Origin: Fallopia convolvulus
Taxonomy: Eukaryota > Streptophyta > Magnoliopsida > Caryophyllales > Polygonaceae
DNA: 64,000 nucleotides
Reading direction: 5' to 3'
Assembly: GCA_964016875.1 (NCBI GenBank)
Contig: OZ024720.1
Location: forward strand, 40,391,106 to 40,455,105
Under the pieces are notes generated by a model. That model was not told the origin of the DNA, made no database searches, and saw only the letters and a program-made list of their open reading frames with translations. Positions within the stretch are counted from its first letter, which is position 1. Each line of letters opens with the position of its first letter. Both the position numbers and the translations under genes were made by a program. Shown in pieces: positions 33,000 through 44,804 of the stretch.

Positions 33000-34078
33000 T
33001 AATAAGATGCAATTGTCGTGGATTGGGGACGGCCCAGGCAATTGGGAGACTCACTAATCTAGTGAGGAGAGAGACCCCGAGGGAGGTGTTTCTGATGGAA
33101 ACAAAGGTTGATCGAAAAAAGACGGAAGAAGTCCGAGATAACATTGGTTTTGAAGGGTGTTTTGTGGTTGATTATGTGGGAAGATCAGGTGGGATTTGTT
33201 TGATGTGGGAGAAAGGGGTTACAGTTTGTTTAAGGTCTTAGACTTCCCACTATATTGATGCTGATGTGAGCCTGGAGAAGGATTCAATTTGGCGGTTGAC
33301 TGGTTTATATGGGTGGCCAAAGAGGGGTGAAAAATATTTCACATGGGAATTAATTAAGAAATTGGCGGGGGAAGATTATGAGGGATGGGTTTGTTTAGGT
33401 CACTTCAATCAAGTACTACATGTGGAGGATAAAGAGGGTGGTAATTCTGTTGATTGGGATAATATGATTAAATTCAAGGATGCTTTGGAGGAATGCGGGC
33501 TACAAGAGCTAAGCTTTTCGGGGTGGAGGTTTACATGGGATAATGGGCGAGTTGGAGAAGATTTTGTGCAAGAGAGGCTTGATTACGGTTATGCTAATGA
33601 GAGATGGCTATTGGATTACCCAGGGGGGAAGGTTAGACATCTTGAAAGGAAAGGGTCCGATCATATTCCAATCATGCTTGAATACTATCATAGATTGGAG
33701 GAGGTGGATGATGAGGGATGTAAGGGGAAAAGGCCAAGGCGTTTTGAAGCTATGTGGGTCCAAAACGAGGGTTGCAAGGTGGTTGTTGATAACACTTGGC
33801 ATAACCCTAGCTTGTCCAGTAATGCGGGAGGCGTAGTTGGGAAAGTTGAGCGCTGCCTTGAGGAGTTGTTAGAATGGAATAAGAGAGAGTTTGGTAATGT
33901 CTTATTCAAGTTGTGGAAGGTGAGGGAGGACTTACGGAATTTGAATAAGAATGGGTTCAGTGGGAATTTAGTGCTGAGAAGGCGCCAATTGGAGAAAGAA
34001 GAAGCTGAGTTGATGCAAAAGGAGGAGATACTATGGTTTCAGAGAGCTAAGGAAAATGACCTTAGATGGGGGGGATAG
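33000..34078 (+). pseudogene. LINE ORF2, endonuclease part, broken
   Basis: The apurinic-type endonuclease begins near NCRGLGTAQ (about 33010) and continues with the METK motif (catalytic Glu, about 33098). A stop lies at 33239. It then reads WVCLGHFNQVL near 33389, where the usual GDFN has His in place of the catalytic Asp, and ends with SDHIPI near 33657. A 7-G run at 34068-34074, one base too long, shifts the frame before DRNSTFF. The endonuclease would nick target DNA; the Asp-to-His change alone should kill it. Confidence 0.82.
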
Positions 34079-35415
34079 AAATTCCACCTTTTTTGATCAT
34101 AGGGCTAATGGTCATAGAAAGCGGAATAAACTTAGAAGACTGGTGGATGATGATGGTTTGGAATGGAGATTGAGGGGATATATGATGAGAGTGGTTGTGA
34201 ACTACTTTGAAGGGTTGTTTAAAACTGATCTAAACACACACACTCTGCTGGATCCTCAAGGAATCTTGCCTTTATTGTCGGTGGAGGATAACTCTGAGCT
34301 CACACGTCCTTTCACTGGTGACGAGGTATTTTCTGCCCTTTTCTCCATGCATCCTACAAAATCACCGGGTCCTGACAGTATGTCGGCTTTGTTTTTTCAA
34401 AAACACTGGCATATTGTTGGAGCTGAAGTGACCAATTTTGTTCTTAATTTACTCCATGGGGGTGATTTTCTTGATCGATTGAATCATACTTTTATCTCTT
34501 TAATTCCAAAAACTACTGACCCTTTTCGTATGAAAGATCTTCGGCCTATTAGCTTATGCAATGTATTGTACAAAACTGTTTCAAAAGTGTTGGCTAATAG
34601 GTTGAAAGTGGTGCTTAACAAAGTGATTTCCAAATGTCAGAGTGCTTTTGTTCCTGGTCGGCTTATTACAGATAACGTCTTGGCGGCTTTCGAGTTTTTC
34701 CATTATATGAAGAATAAGAAGACTGGGAAGACAGGTCATATGGCGCTAAAATTGGATATGGCAAAGGCATATGACAGGGTGGAGTGGGACTTTCTGGAGA
34801 GTTGTATGCCGAATTCAGGGTTTAATGCACAATGGGTGACGCTGATCATGAGATGTGTTCTAAGTGTTTCCTTCTCTATTTTGATGGATGGTGTGCCTTC
34901 ACATGAGTTTTTTCCTTCCCTGGGATTACGTCAGGAAGACCTGTTATCGCCTTATTTGTTCTTGATTTGTGTTGAGGGTTTTTCAACATTGATTAGGAAG
35001 AGTGAGGAGGAGGGTCGAATTCAAGGGATGAAAATTGGAAGGGCAGCTCCAAGGATTTTGCATTTGTTTTTTTGCGGATGATAGCATTCTGTTTGTTGGT
35101 GCTACTTGTCAACAAGCGCATGAAATAGTAAAAATCTTCCATGATTATGGAGCAGTTTTAGGACAATAAGTGAATTTAGCAAAATCAGAGCTATCTTTTA
35201 GCAACAATGTGAGTGTGGGATTGAGGAGTATGATCTAGGGTATTTTAGATATCCAAGAAGTGGAAAAGCATGAGAAATATTTAGGTTTACCTACTATGGT
35301 AGGTAGATCAAAAAAGGTGATATTTGAGCAAGTGAAGGAGAAGGTATGGAGGAAAATCAAGGGATGCAAAGCAACCTCCCTTTCGAGGGCATGAAAAGAA
35401 ATCCTTTTTAAATCA
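34056..35415 (+). pseudogene. LINE ORF2, reverse transcriptase part, broken
   Basis: RT blocks are clear: FISLIPKT and DLRPISLCNVLYKTVSKVLA (34489-34600), SAFVPGRLITDN (34641), KLDMAKAYDRVEW (34750), and GLRQEDLLSP in place of the usual GLRQGDPLSP (34921). A 7-T run at 35067-35073 shifts the frame just before ADDS, so the catalytic FADD box is split. Three stops follow near 35167, 35235 and 35392. Confidence 0.85.
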
Positions 35416-36962
35416 GTGTTGCAATCAATCCCTACTTATACTATGGCGTGCTTCCAATTGCTGGCTGGTCTGTGTTATGATATCCAACAATTAATGTGTG
35501 ATTTTATGTGGGGATCGAAAGGAGATAAGAAAGGAACGCATTGGATGAGTTGGGATCGCATGTGTCAACCAAAGGCTAAGGGTGGCTTGGGTTTCAAGCG
35601 TCTGGAGGAGTTTAATATGGCTATGTTAGCACGTCAGGGATGGCGCCTCATTTCTTATCCGGATTCTCTTGTTGCAAGATTACTTAAAGCAAGGTACTTT
35701 CCTAATTCTTCTTTTATGGAAGCCTCGTTAGGATATTTACCTAGCTATACTTGGAGAAGCACTTTTAATGCAAGAGTTATCCTTGAAGATGGTTTGATTT
35801 GGAAAGTCGATAATAGAACTTTGGTGAACGTGTGGGCGGATAAATGGATTCCAAAACCGAGATCTTTTAAACCTCTTGGAAACTTTAGAGGTGGTGATCC
35901 AAATTTGAGGGTGTGTGATCTTATTTATTGGAATAGAGGGGAGTGGATTGAAGAAGAGGTTCGGAAGTGGCTTGTGGATGATGATGCAGATTTAGTTTTG
36001 TCTATCCATCTTCTTTCTGGTGAACTACATGATCAATTGATATGGTATTACACGAAGGATGGGAATTTTTCTGTTATAAGTGCTTATCATTTATGTATTG
36101 AAAGAATGAAGAGCAAGGTTGATGTTGGTCGAACTTCAAATAATGCAAAGAAGAAAAATATGTGGAAGTGGTTGTGGAAAATTGATGTTATCCCTCGGGC
36201 ATGTGAGTTCTTATGGAGAGCATGTAGAGAAATTCTTCCATGCAAGTGTGTGCTTTTTCGTAGGAAAATAGTGGGAGATAACTTGTGTGAGTTCTATGGT
36301 ACCCCTGAGACTATAATGCATTATCTACGTGACTGTCATGTGGCCAGGAGTGTATGGAAAAATTTCCTACAGCTGCAGGTCTAGGGCGTGGGGCTGGTGC
36401 AGTTTTCGACTGGGCAGAGCACGTGAAAACAGAATGTGATGCTGAAATGCAAAGGTTGTGGGTGATGCTGTTGCGGGAGCTATGGAAAGCACGTAACAGA
36501 CATATTTTTGAGGGGGTAACGGTTACAATTGAGCGGGTTTTCGAAGCCAGTTTGAGTGGTTTGGAGGAATATGCCAGGGCTCAGTTGAAATTTGACATAG
36601 TTGCTGAAGATTCCAGTGTTGAAACATGGAAAAAACCAGCAGTGGGCTGGATTTCAATCAGTTGTGATGCTTCAGTTAAAGATAGAGATTGTGGAATTGT
36701 AGTGGGACGAGATTCAAAAGGAAATGTTGTCTTTGTGGGCTCGTGGAGAATTCAGAGTGGAACCGAAGTTGATATGGCAGAGGGTGAGGCCATTCTTTGG
36801 GGTTTGCAGTTATGCGTTTGGGAGTTTGTGCGTCGGAGTGCTAATCAGGCCGCTCATTGGCTTAGTAGGTGTCTACCGACGTCTCCTTTTGTTCAGTCTT
36901 GTAATTTTCATTTCCCGTCAGATTTCTATGATGTTTTGTCGAACGATTTAGCTTTAAGTTAA
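35416..36962 (+). pseudogene. LINE ORF2, zf-RVT and RNase H part, broken
   Basis: Continues with MACFQLLAGLC and the WGSKGDKKGTHWMSWD segment, then the zf-RVT region (WLWKIDVIPRACEFLWRACREILP near 36170). A frame change occurs near 36360. The RNase H (DASVKDRDCG at about 36666) ends in VRRSANQAAHWLSR, but the middle (from LQLCVWEF on) has lost some 40-50 residues including the usual ESD segment, an internal deletion. Confidence 0.8.
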
Positions 36963-37277
36963 TGAAGTTGGGGTGTTTTTATAAAAAATAATATGTAGTT
37001 AAATTTTAAAATAAGAAATTAAAATAAACGAAACGAAGGTTAAAGCTTAAGAAACTAGCTAGAATGTTTAGGCGTTTCTTAGTTCTGACCTATTTCTATA
37101 CATCAATACATGTGTGAACATAGAAGGGTGATCCAAAGTTGGGCAAATGAATTATTATTAGGATGATTTAAGTAAATAGCAAAAAAAAGGCTAATTAGAT
37201 GGATATTAAGGAGGGTGTAAAAATTAGTTAAATAGCAAAAAAACCCATCACCCATCCCCCACCCCACTCCCACCGAG

Positions 37278-37345
37278 TTGACTTAGTTGTTGACCGGGTT
37301 GACTCGTCTGTTGACCGAGTTGACTCGCCTGTTGACCGGTCGTTG
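37278..37345. repeat. Tandem 21-bp repeat rich in TTGAC
   Basis: Units of 21 bp start at 37278, 37299 and 37320 (TTGACTYRKYTGTTGACCGRG type), followed by a partial copy. Each unit holds two TTGAC cores, the W-box core bound by WRKY factors. Probably a repeat peculiarity rather than a promoter, as no gene follows. Confidence 0.7.
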
Positions 37346-37349
37346 ACCG

Positions 37350-39060
37350 GCGTTAACCATCATCACTTTCATCAGTATCATCATTTTCAAAACCGTCATC
37401 ACAACTTATTTCATTGTCATCACAATTTTTTGATGACAAAAAGTGTAATGAAAGGTAAAAAAAGTGTCATCAAAATGTCTTGATGACATTTTTTGATGAC
37501 AAAAAGTGTAATGAAAGGTAAAAAAAGTGTTATCAAAATGTCTTGATGACATTTTTTGATGACAAAAAGTATTATTAAAGGCATTCAACTACATAAAAAA
37601 AACCGTCATCCCCCGTCATCACAATTTTTTTCACCGTCATCACAATTTTTTGATGACAAAAATTGTAATAAAAGGTAAAAAGTGTCATCAAAATGTCTTA
37701 ATTTTTTATGACAAAAAGTATCATCAAAGGCATTCAACCACATAAAAACAACCGTCATCACAAATTATTTCACCGTCATCACAATATTTTTCATCGTTAT
37801 CACAATTTTTTGATGACAAAAAGTGTAATAAAAGATAAAAAGTGTCATCAAAATGTCTTGATGCATTTTGATGACACTTTTTGATAACAAAAAGTATCAT
37901 CAAAGGCCTTCAACTATATAAAAACAACCGTCATCACTAAAAGTGTAATAATAGGTAAAAAGTATCATTAAAATGTCTTGATGACAACTTTTTGATGACA
38001 AAAAGTATCATCATGTTTAAAAACAACCGTCATCACACATAAAAGACAAAGTTGTCATCAAATATGTATCACGTTTAATTTTTTAGTATCATCTAATATG
38101 TGTCATCACATACAATGTTTTTTTCTAGTGTCATAAAAAATCTTTCACCACTTAAAGTGTCAACAAAAAATTATTGATGACACGATTTGAACCGTCATCA
38201 ACTGTCATAACTTGTCATCACTCTTGATGACGGTTTGATTATCATCAACTATCATCACAAGTGTCATCAAAATGTCTTGATGACAACATTTTGATGACAA
38301 AAAGTATCATCAAAGGCATTCAACCACATAAAAACAATCGTCATCACAAATAAGAAAACAAAGTTGTCATCAAATATTTATCATCACGTTAATTTTTTTA
38401 GTGTCATCAAATATCTATCACCACGTATAATTTCAAACATAGACCAAATATGTGTCATCATAAAAAATGTGCCATTAAAAATTATAGTTTTTTAGTGTTA
38501 TCAAATATGTGTCACTATCAAAAAGTTGTCATCACAAATTATAACTTTTTTCTAGTGTCATCAAATATGTGTCATCACGTTTAATTTTTTAGTGTCATCA
38601 CATAAAACTTTTAGTATCATCATTCAAAGTGTCATCAAATATTTGTCATCATGTACGATTTTTTTTTATAAATTGTCATCACTACTTAATGATGGTTTGA
38701 TTGTCATCAACTATCATCACAAATGTCATCTCTACTTGATGACGGTTCAATTGTCATCAATCGTCATCACTATTTGATGAAAATTTGATTGATTTGATTG
38801 TCATCAAAAGGGCCTTGATGACAAACAAGTGTCATCAAAAGGGCCTTGATGACAAATAACCGTCACCGTCATCAAGTATCATCACTTAAAGTTTGTTCGT
38901 TTTTTATCATCATCACAAAAAATAGTTATAATTAAATGCCATCATCATGTAAAAATATTGTCATCACCACATAAAAATCAACTGTCATCACTAAAAAACA
39001 AGTTGTTATAAAAAATCATCACTCGTCATCACTAAATATAAACTTGTCATCAATAAAAAA
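37350..39060. repeat. Dense palindromic TGATGAC/GTCATCA repeat region, possibly CACTA subterminal
   Basis: Several dozen copies of GTCATCA or its complement TGATGAC in both orientations, in longer units such as CCGTCATCACAA and TTGATGACAAAAAGTGT, give many overlapping hairpins. Such arrays are typical of subterminal regions of CACTA (EnSpm) transposons. TTTTCTAGTG, the complement of a CACTA-type terminus, occurs at 38121-38130 and 38548-38557, and CACTAGAAAAG at 39294. No transposase or matched ends with target duplication were found, so the assignment is tentative. Confidence 0.6.
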
Positions 39061-39084
39061 CAAATAGTGTTGTCAAGGAACATG

Positions 39085-39265
39085 AATAAGCCTATATGAG
39101 ATTTGAACCCACAAAGGTACTTTAAACAAAGTTGTCATAAAACAAGATTATTAATAAGTGTCATCATAAAAGTTATTAATAAGCATATGTGAAATTTGAA
39201 CCCCATATCATTATTTTTTAAGAAAAATGTTCTACCATTTGAGCTAATAAGATAAATGTTTTTTA
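39085..39265 (-). other. tRNA-like promoter boxes (A and B box relics)
   Basis: On the minus strand TAGCTCAAATGG (about 39238-39249) resembles a polymerase III A box and GGGGTTCAAATTT (about 39197) a B box. A second B-box-like GTGGGTTCAAATC lies near 39100, with similar flanks (CATATGCTTATT and CATATAGGCTTATT), suggesting a duplication. There is no cloverleaf, so it is not a tRNA gene; a tRNA-derived SINE head or a tRNA relic in a CACTA element is possible. Confidence 0.35.
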
Positions 39266-39687
39266 CAATAAAAATAGATCCTAAATAAAATTGCACTAGA
39301 AAAGAAGAAAGTAAAAATTACCTCGACCATAAATTTGAATGCACAATTTGGAAAGACAAGCCTCCATGATTGATTTACCTTACACCGGTTCTGATGAAGT
39401 GGCAATGGTTTGCATCAGTTGAGCAATCTATAGTGTTTGCAAACAAGTTATATGCCAACATCAAAACTGTTCCACAGATATTTTTTAAGATGCATATCCC
39501 ATTTTCTTTAGTTTACAGAAAAGCCTGAGTGAGCCATTGTGGAAATATTCTTATTTTCTAAACAGAGTGAGGAAAGACAAAGGGACCCCACTGGTGCCAA
39601 AATAACACCAGAAGACAGAAAGGGGGGGAAACAACAAGTTGCACAAACAAAGTAAAGTTATTAAATCTTTTGAAAAACAAAAGATAC

Positions 39688-40710
39688 CTTCAGCAACAAG
39701 ATTTGCTACCCCTTTAACTGCATGAATTCGTACATTAGAATCTTCTGCTTCAAGCAATGACAATATCTTCTACAATCCCATTGTTAGGATACCCCTTTTT
39801 TGTTAAAATTGGGCACAAAACCACAGATGAAGTCCAATAGTATTAATCAGAATTCGAAGATAATTTATTTAGTAGTATATTACCTTGTTCAAAGAGGTTG
39901 GCCATTGAAGCCTTATCACCATTCTCTCCATCATCTTGTGGATGCCTAACTTGAGAGACATGATAATCTGTATCACCATGACTTTGACTAGTTTCACAGT
40001 CAAGCTGTCTTCTAGTCTACAAAGAGAGAAGCCAGATAAATGATTCATATTTCTATATACATTGCACGGCTCAGGCTCAAAATGCACATTGAGAGACGAG
40101 AGTTCGATGCCTGCTTGAGTTGCTACTGAAGCAGATGTCTACTTTAACATAGATTATTTAGTAATTTGTTTTAAAATAGAGAATTGGAAGAAAAAAAAAG
40201 AAAAAAAATTTTTTAACACGTGACCAACCATAAGAAAGAAAGAAACAAAGATCACTGAATACTCATTATGCTCCATATATTCATTATGAAACCATTGCAT
40301 ACTTCATAATGCAGAAAAATATGATAAATCAAGTAGTAAAAGGCACACCTCGTCAGCTTCAAAGCTCAATTGCAATAATTGACTTTGTAGCATTACAATA
40401 TCCCTTTCAAGTTCCTCTTTCTGATGTGCTTCATCTTCCAGCATCTTGTGAAGCTTAAAGATCTCAGAATTTACGGCTGCTTGGCATCAATCCGTTATGA
40501 CCAAACAGGATATGAAATCACTGAAACAATATGTCCAATACCAAGGTATATAGATTTCATTAAGACAAACAACCCACCTCTAACCTTTTTGACTAGGCTA
40601 GTTGACTTCTAATATTTTCAGCTTCCAATGGAGCAACCTCCCTTAGATGAGTTTCCTTCTAAAGTAATTTTCAATTTCAGCAACGTGGTCAGAAGCAGGC
40701 ACCTGATATG
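39688..40710 (-). pseudogene. Armadillo-repeat kinesin (KIN-U/ARK type), exon relics
   Basis: Minus-strand exons match the coiled-coil-to-armadillo junction of plant ARK kinesins. 40349-40480 encodes NSEIFKLHKMLEDEAHQKEE with the end LLQLSFEADE. 39884-40016 encodes RRQLDCETSQSHGD through ASMANLFEQ. About 39688-39777 encodes KILSLLEAEDSNVRIHAVK then VANLVAE. A more degenerate exon lies near 40600-40708 (DHVAEIEN and KETHLREVAPLEAENIR). Donor GT and acceptor AG sites flank most exons. In the last exon the expected acceptor reads AA and the codon before KILS is TAG where the family has Gln, and the following ARM exons are missing, so this is probably a pseudogene. ARK kinesins work on microtubules during polar growth. 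Confidence 0.68.
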
Positions 40711-40760
40711 AGCAAGTCAATACAACTCTTAGTCATGGTTAGCATTATTAGCACGTATAT

Positions 40761-41099
40761 TGATAGGAGTGAAATGGTCGTGCAAATCATGGCTATGCAA
40801 AAGAATCCAAACTAACTAAGAACCGTAGTCTTTAGGAAGTCTGGGTCGAATGAACAGGGAGGTTGATTTATCTTTTTTGTGAATCTTATGGCAATTAAAG
40901 TAAAAGGGGTATGAACTAAACTAAATCTAAGAATGCAAAACTAACAATAAAAGATTATGAAAAACAATAATTAGGAAGATAGCTTAGGCAAACAAATATC
41001 CACAATCGTATGACATGTTGATCATTGACCTCACCTCAATATCTCATGCAATGGATTTTCCAATTCCTTTTCAATTCTAACTAACAACACAACCAGATA
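40761..41099 (-). repeat. Solo Athila-type LTR, 3' part (minus strand)
   Basis: Ends CACTCCTATCA on the minus strand at 40761, next to TATAT at 40756-40760. The LTR continues at 62666 after the nested Copia elements; AGATA at 41095-41099 is duplicated at 62661-62665. The end resembles the end of the element A 3' LTR. Confidence 0.8.
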
Positions 41100-42137
41100 T
41101 GTTGGATCGTAAACTATTAGCAAAGAGCTTGGGAACTGGCTGTTAAGTTGTTCCCAAGGCAGCGGAAGTAAATTAAGCGCAAGTATCAAAAGCAGTAAAG
41201 AACACAGTTCCCTTATAGAGGAACCCCACTACAACCAACTAGTTGTATGGGTAAACCTCTACCTCCACTTGGAGGATTTTGAATGACTTACTTATATTGA
41301 TTGCTTTGTTCCTTAGTTACAACAGCCGGATTCACACTTCTCTGTTCCTACGAGTTCTTCCTAACTCTAGCAACACTAGTAAATCCTCTCAACTGAGTTC
41401 CTAAGCTCACAACAGTAAAATACAAGTAACTCAAACCTTACACCGACTTCTCAGTTCCCTTGCCCCTGGGAGCTTCGGCTTCACCATCGTCGAGATCACA
41501 CACTCGTCGGCGGGGACTTCTCTTCCTTTTCTTTCTTTTCTCTGGTTTGGGTGTTTGTGAGTTCTGGGAGAAGTACTCAATCCGAGTACTATTCATTTGG
41601 CTTTATAGTCCAGGTGAGCTTGGGCAATCGCATCTTTCAATTATGTCCAAAATGCCCTTTGCTTGATGCCCAAGTTGTACTTTCTTCACATGTGACTTTG
41701 GTTTGAACTAGGTCAACTTCTTAAATCAATCGGACCATTGGATCAAGCGTGATAGTCTGATCCTCAGATTGTTCCTTCGGGCTGTCCAAGACAGAATCCC
41801 GCGATCTGCGCTGAATGGTCGTTGTCCTCACATGTGAGTTCCCATGTCATGGGAACTAACTGTCTTCTTCAGAGTTCCCTTGATGGAAACTCTTCATCGT
41901 TGTAAGCTTGTGTTCTCTTGATCATTCCTGGGAGTTCCCATTGCATGGGAACTTTCCTCTTTAAGGTTCCCTTGATGGGAACTTCTGCATTGTGAGCTTC
42001 TGTGGCTATACATGTGTTCCTTAGAAATACTTGAACAAACCACATTAGTTCCTCATGGTGTTTGTCATTATCAAAACTCGGAGAATGGCATCGTTGATCC
42101 GTTGTTTAGAACCAGCGGTCCCAACAACGTCCCAACA
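41100..42137 (-). repeat. 3' LTR of the outer SIRE-type element
   Basis: 1038 bp. On the minus strand it starts TGTTGGGACG and ends GATCCAACA. Rich in GGGAAC/GTTCCC. A TATA box (TATAAAG, minus strand) lies near 41602-41608. Confidence 0.92.
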
Positions 42138-42544
42138 ATTTCCCCCTTTTTGATGATGACAAACCCATCACAAAATATGCAAGTATTTCAATGAATGATA
42201 TGCTAATGAGTTCCTAAGTATGATTTTGGGGAGTCACTTCTAGTGAAACACTTAGATTGGGGAGCCACTTCTGGTGAGACACTTAGATCTTACTTAGCTT
42301 TTTATGCAATTGTTCCCCCTTAGCTTATGCATGTTCTGTGATAACTTAAACTTTTAACTCATCTCGCATTTTTTGTCTTTCCCCCTTTTGACATCATCGA
42401 AAACAAGCAATGCAATTTAGAAGGAAGAAAATGAACACACATTCAAATTAAAAGCCATTTCATTACTTGAGAAAATATGTACAAGGGGAACTAAAGTACA
42501 TTTGTGTGGTCATTTTTGGATTAAGGGAAAAGGAGAGGGTAGAT

Positions 42545-44804
42545 CATGGGCTGTGTGGGAACAGAGCATCACAGAGACGCGTCACGACTTGTGTAAGCTT
42601 TTCTTGTCCCTTGGCCAATGTTGCTTGGTCCGTTGACAGTTCCCCTCTTCACCAGATTCCAGTTGAGCCGTTTCCTCTACAGGCTCAGAGTGCCTTATCT
42701 TCTGGATCACTGAGATGTCCAGTTCCCTTCCAAGCACAATTTCTTCCTTAGAGGCGTCGTAGAGACCCTCTTTTTGTAGCAGCTTCTTGATCAGCCCAGA
42801 ATAGGGAAGGGAATGGGACTTGGAAGCCATACACTTCTCCATATGCCCAAGGATGATTCTGGGAAGGTTGATGGGCTTCTTGAGGAGGAAGTGATAGAGG
42901 ATGATGGCATCGGGGATATTGACGACCAAACGCTTCTCTTGGCGAGGGATCACCATATTGATGATGAATTGATGAGCGAGCTTGGCGACAAGGGACAGAT
43001 AATGAGTCGAAGGCACTTTAGTGGGAACTCGACCCTCAAAAATGGTGTTGTACACCTCGGCGCTGTTGAAGTCGCCCCAGAGCTTGTTGGGCAACTCTTT
43101 GAGTCCTTAAACTGGGACCTGGAGCTGAAGGCGGATTGTGGACGTAGTAAAGATAAACTCGTCGCCTTCGTGGGAGAGAGTCCCCTGAGTGTCGTCATTG
43201 TTTATGATGAAGTTGTTGTAGAATTGACGCACTTGGGAGGGATCTACACTCACAGCTTCCTTGCAAAGGTTCTCCCAGCACTGGGCCTTGATTAGGTCCC
43301 ACAGTTCCCCTAGGCCGTTGTTGTTGAGCACTTTTTCAGAAATTATAAGAGGGGGAAGGAGCTTCCGGCGTTCATCCACAGGGTACCTTGTTGTTGAAGT
43401 TCCCTTCCCCTTCTTTGTGGTGCTCTTAGAAGTGGTCCCCCTAGAGACCGTGCGAGGTCCTTTCTGCTGAGGGGGTGCAACCGGTTCAATCTCAACGCTC
43501 GTTCCCTTGGAGGAAGGGAACCCGTGGACACCACCATTTGGTGTCCAGGTGTTGGGATCTGTGCTTGCTCCTTAGCAGCTAGAGCCTCTTCGTCTTCTTC
43601 GACCTCATCATTTGAGGTCCCTTCTTCCTCGGAGGAGCTCGAGCTTGAGCCCTCCGCGTCATCGTCAGGATGACTTGTACTTGCCCCAGCACCACCAGCT
43701 GGTGTTGGGTCCCTTTTCTCCGTGGGCTCTTCAGGAGCCACCTTCTCTGGGGACTTGGTCCCTTGGTCAGTTGTTGCTTCAGTGGGGACCCGGTTGAGCT
43801 CTTCCTCGACATCTTTGAGTTGGGCCTCCTCCTCGACAGTTCCCATGATGAGAGGAGGAGGGTCCTTGGTCATTTTCCCGATGACGACGGAGAGGGGAAG
43901 GTCATCGTCGTCCGAAGTTAGGACGACGGCAGTTTTGGATGGAGAGGGAGTGGGGAGTTTTGTGGTGGTGGGGGATGTGGTGGAAGAGGGAAGAGGAGAG
44001 GAAAGAGGAGTGGGTATTTGTGTAGAAGGGGGAGGAGGAGTGGATTTGGTAACCTGGGGAGTAGAGGTCCCCGAGGCAGGAGTGGGAGAGATAGATGTGT
44101 GTTTTGGTGAGGAAAGAGGGGAAGGAGTTTTGTGAGGTGGAGGTGAAGTTCCCGTTGTTGTGGGAACAGAAGGAGGTGGTAGAGGTGGAGTTCCCTTTGT
44201 TGTGGGAACAGAAGGAGGTGGTGGAGGAGTCTTTTGTTTCGAGGGAAAAGGTTTGGGAGGTCCCTCAGTTATGGGAAGAAGGAGGGAAGAAGAAGTGAGT
44301 TGGCTCTGGGATTGGGAGGTCCCAGAGTCCGAGTGGAAGACTAAAGGGGGTTTGGCCATACAAGAACTTTCCTTTGAGCAGTTCAAGTACTCCTCGAATT
44401 TGAAATGGGGCTTCTTCCTGGGCTCCGAAAATTCAGAGACCTCAGTGTGTTTGCGTTTTTTGGATTGTGAGGGATCTTTGGAGTGTTTGGAATTTTTGGA
44501 ATGTTCGGATTTTGAGGGTTTTTTGGATGAACGGCGTTTTTTGGATGAATGGTGGTGTTTGGATTTTTTGGGCTTCTCGTTGATAGAGGGACGAGCATCT
44601 CCGAAACTGTCAACAATGACAATGCCGTAGGAGGTGTTGGTGGTTGAAGGAGGAGGAAGGGATTCAGAGGAGGTGGCGGAAGAGGAAGTCCAGGACAAGG
44701 TTTCGTCGGCCGGAGGAGGGGGTGGCAAGTTGCGAGACGAAGAGAATTCTGGGATTTGCAAGAACCCAGGCTTTAATCTGGGCGAAGGTGTGGGGTGTGG
44801 CCAT
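42545..44804 (-). pseudogene. ORF3 (extra ORF after pol) of the outer SIRE-type element, broken
   Basis: The start, MATPHTFAQIKAWV at 44804, is defined by the inner copy. Then a deletion relative to that copy shifts the frame. The long stretch 43343-44750 encodes a Lys/Ser-rich basic segment (KKSKHHHSSKKRRSS), repeats PSVPTTKGTPP, an acidic EEEAQLKDVEEE segment and S/E-rich tracts. Near 43400 the frame changes again into the conserved C-terminal domain (PPLIISEKVLNNNGLGELW, VDPSQVRQFYNNF, 42582-43379), similar to the putative plant transposon protein family. Another deletion near 42640 removes part of the C-terminus. The position equals that of the SIRE env-like ORF, but I see no signal peptide or clear membrane segment. 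Confidence 0.65.

Larger units (their letters stand above)
31437..36988 (+). mobile_element. L1-type LINE, full length but decayed
   Basis: 5.55 kb bounded by perfect 18-bp target duplications (31419-31436 and 36989-37006), starting GGATACACAAAACCC and ending in a short A run (ATAAAAAA). Two ORFs: ORF1 with a DUF4283-like RNA-binding domain and zinc knuckle, and ORF2 with endonuclease, reverse transcriptase, zf-RVT and RNase H regions. The RNase H at the ORF2 end is typical of plant L1 elements. Several stops and frameshifts inactivate both ORFs. The complete 5' end suggests an untruncated insertion. Confidence 0.93.

Noticed and set aside
37278..37345. WRKY-responsive promoter
   Set aside because: TTGAC cores come from a 21-bp tandem repeat and no gene starts nearby.
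37400..39060. CRISPR-like array
   Set aside because: Repeats are irregular, occur in both orientations with no constant spacer, and the DNA is a plant nuclear genome.
39085..39265. Functional tRNA gene
   Set aside because: A and B boxes are recognisable, but there is no acceptor stem, anticodon stem or terminator.
43722..44135. Plus-strand ORFs across 43.6-44.9 kb and minus-strand ORFs across 59.0-59.9 kb
   Set aside because: Shadows of the Pro/Ser-rich ORF3 on the opposite strand.
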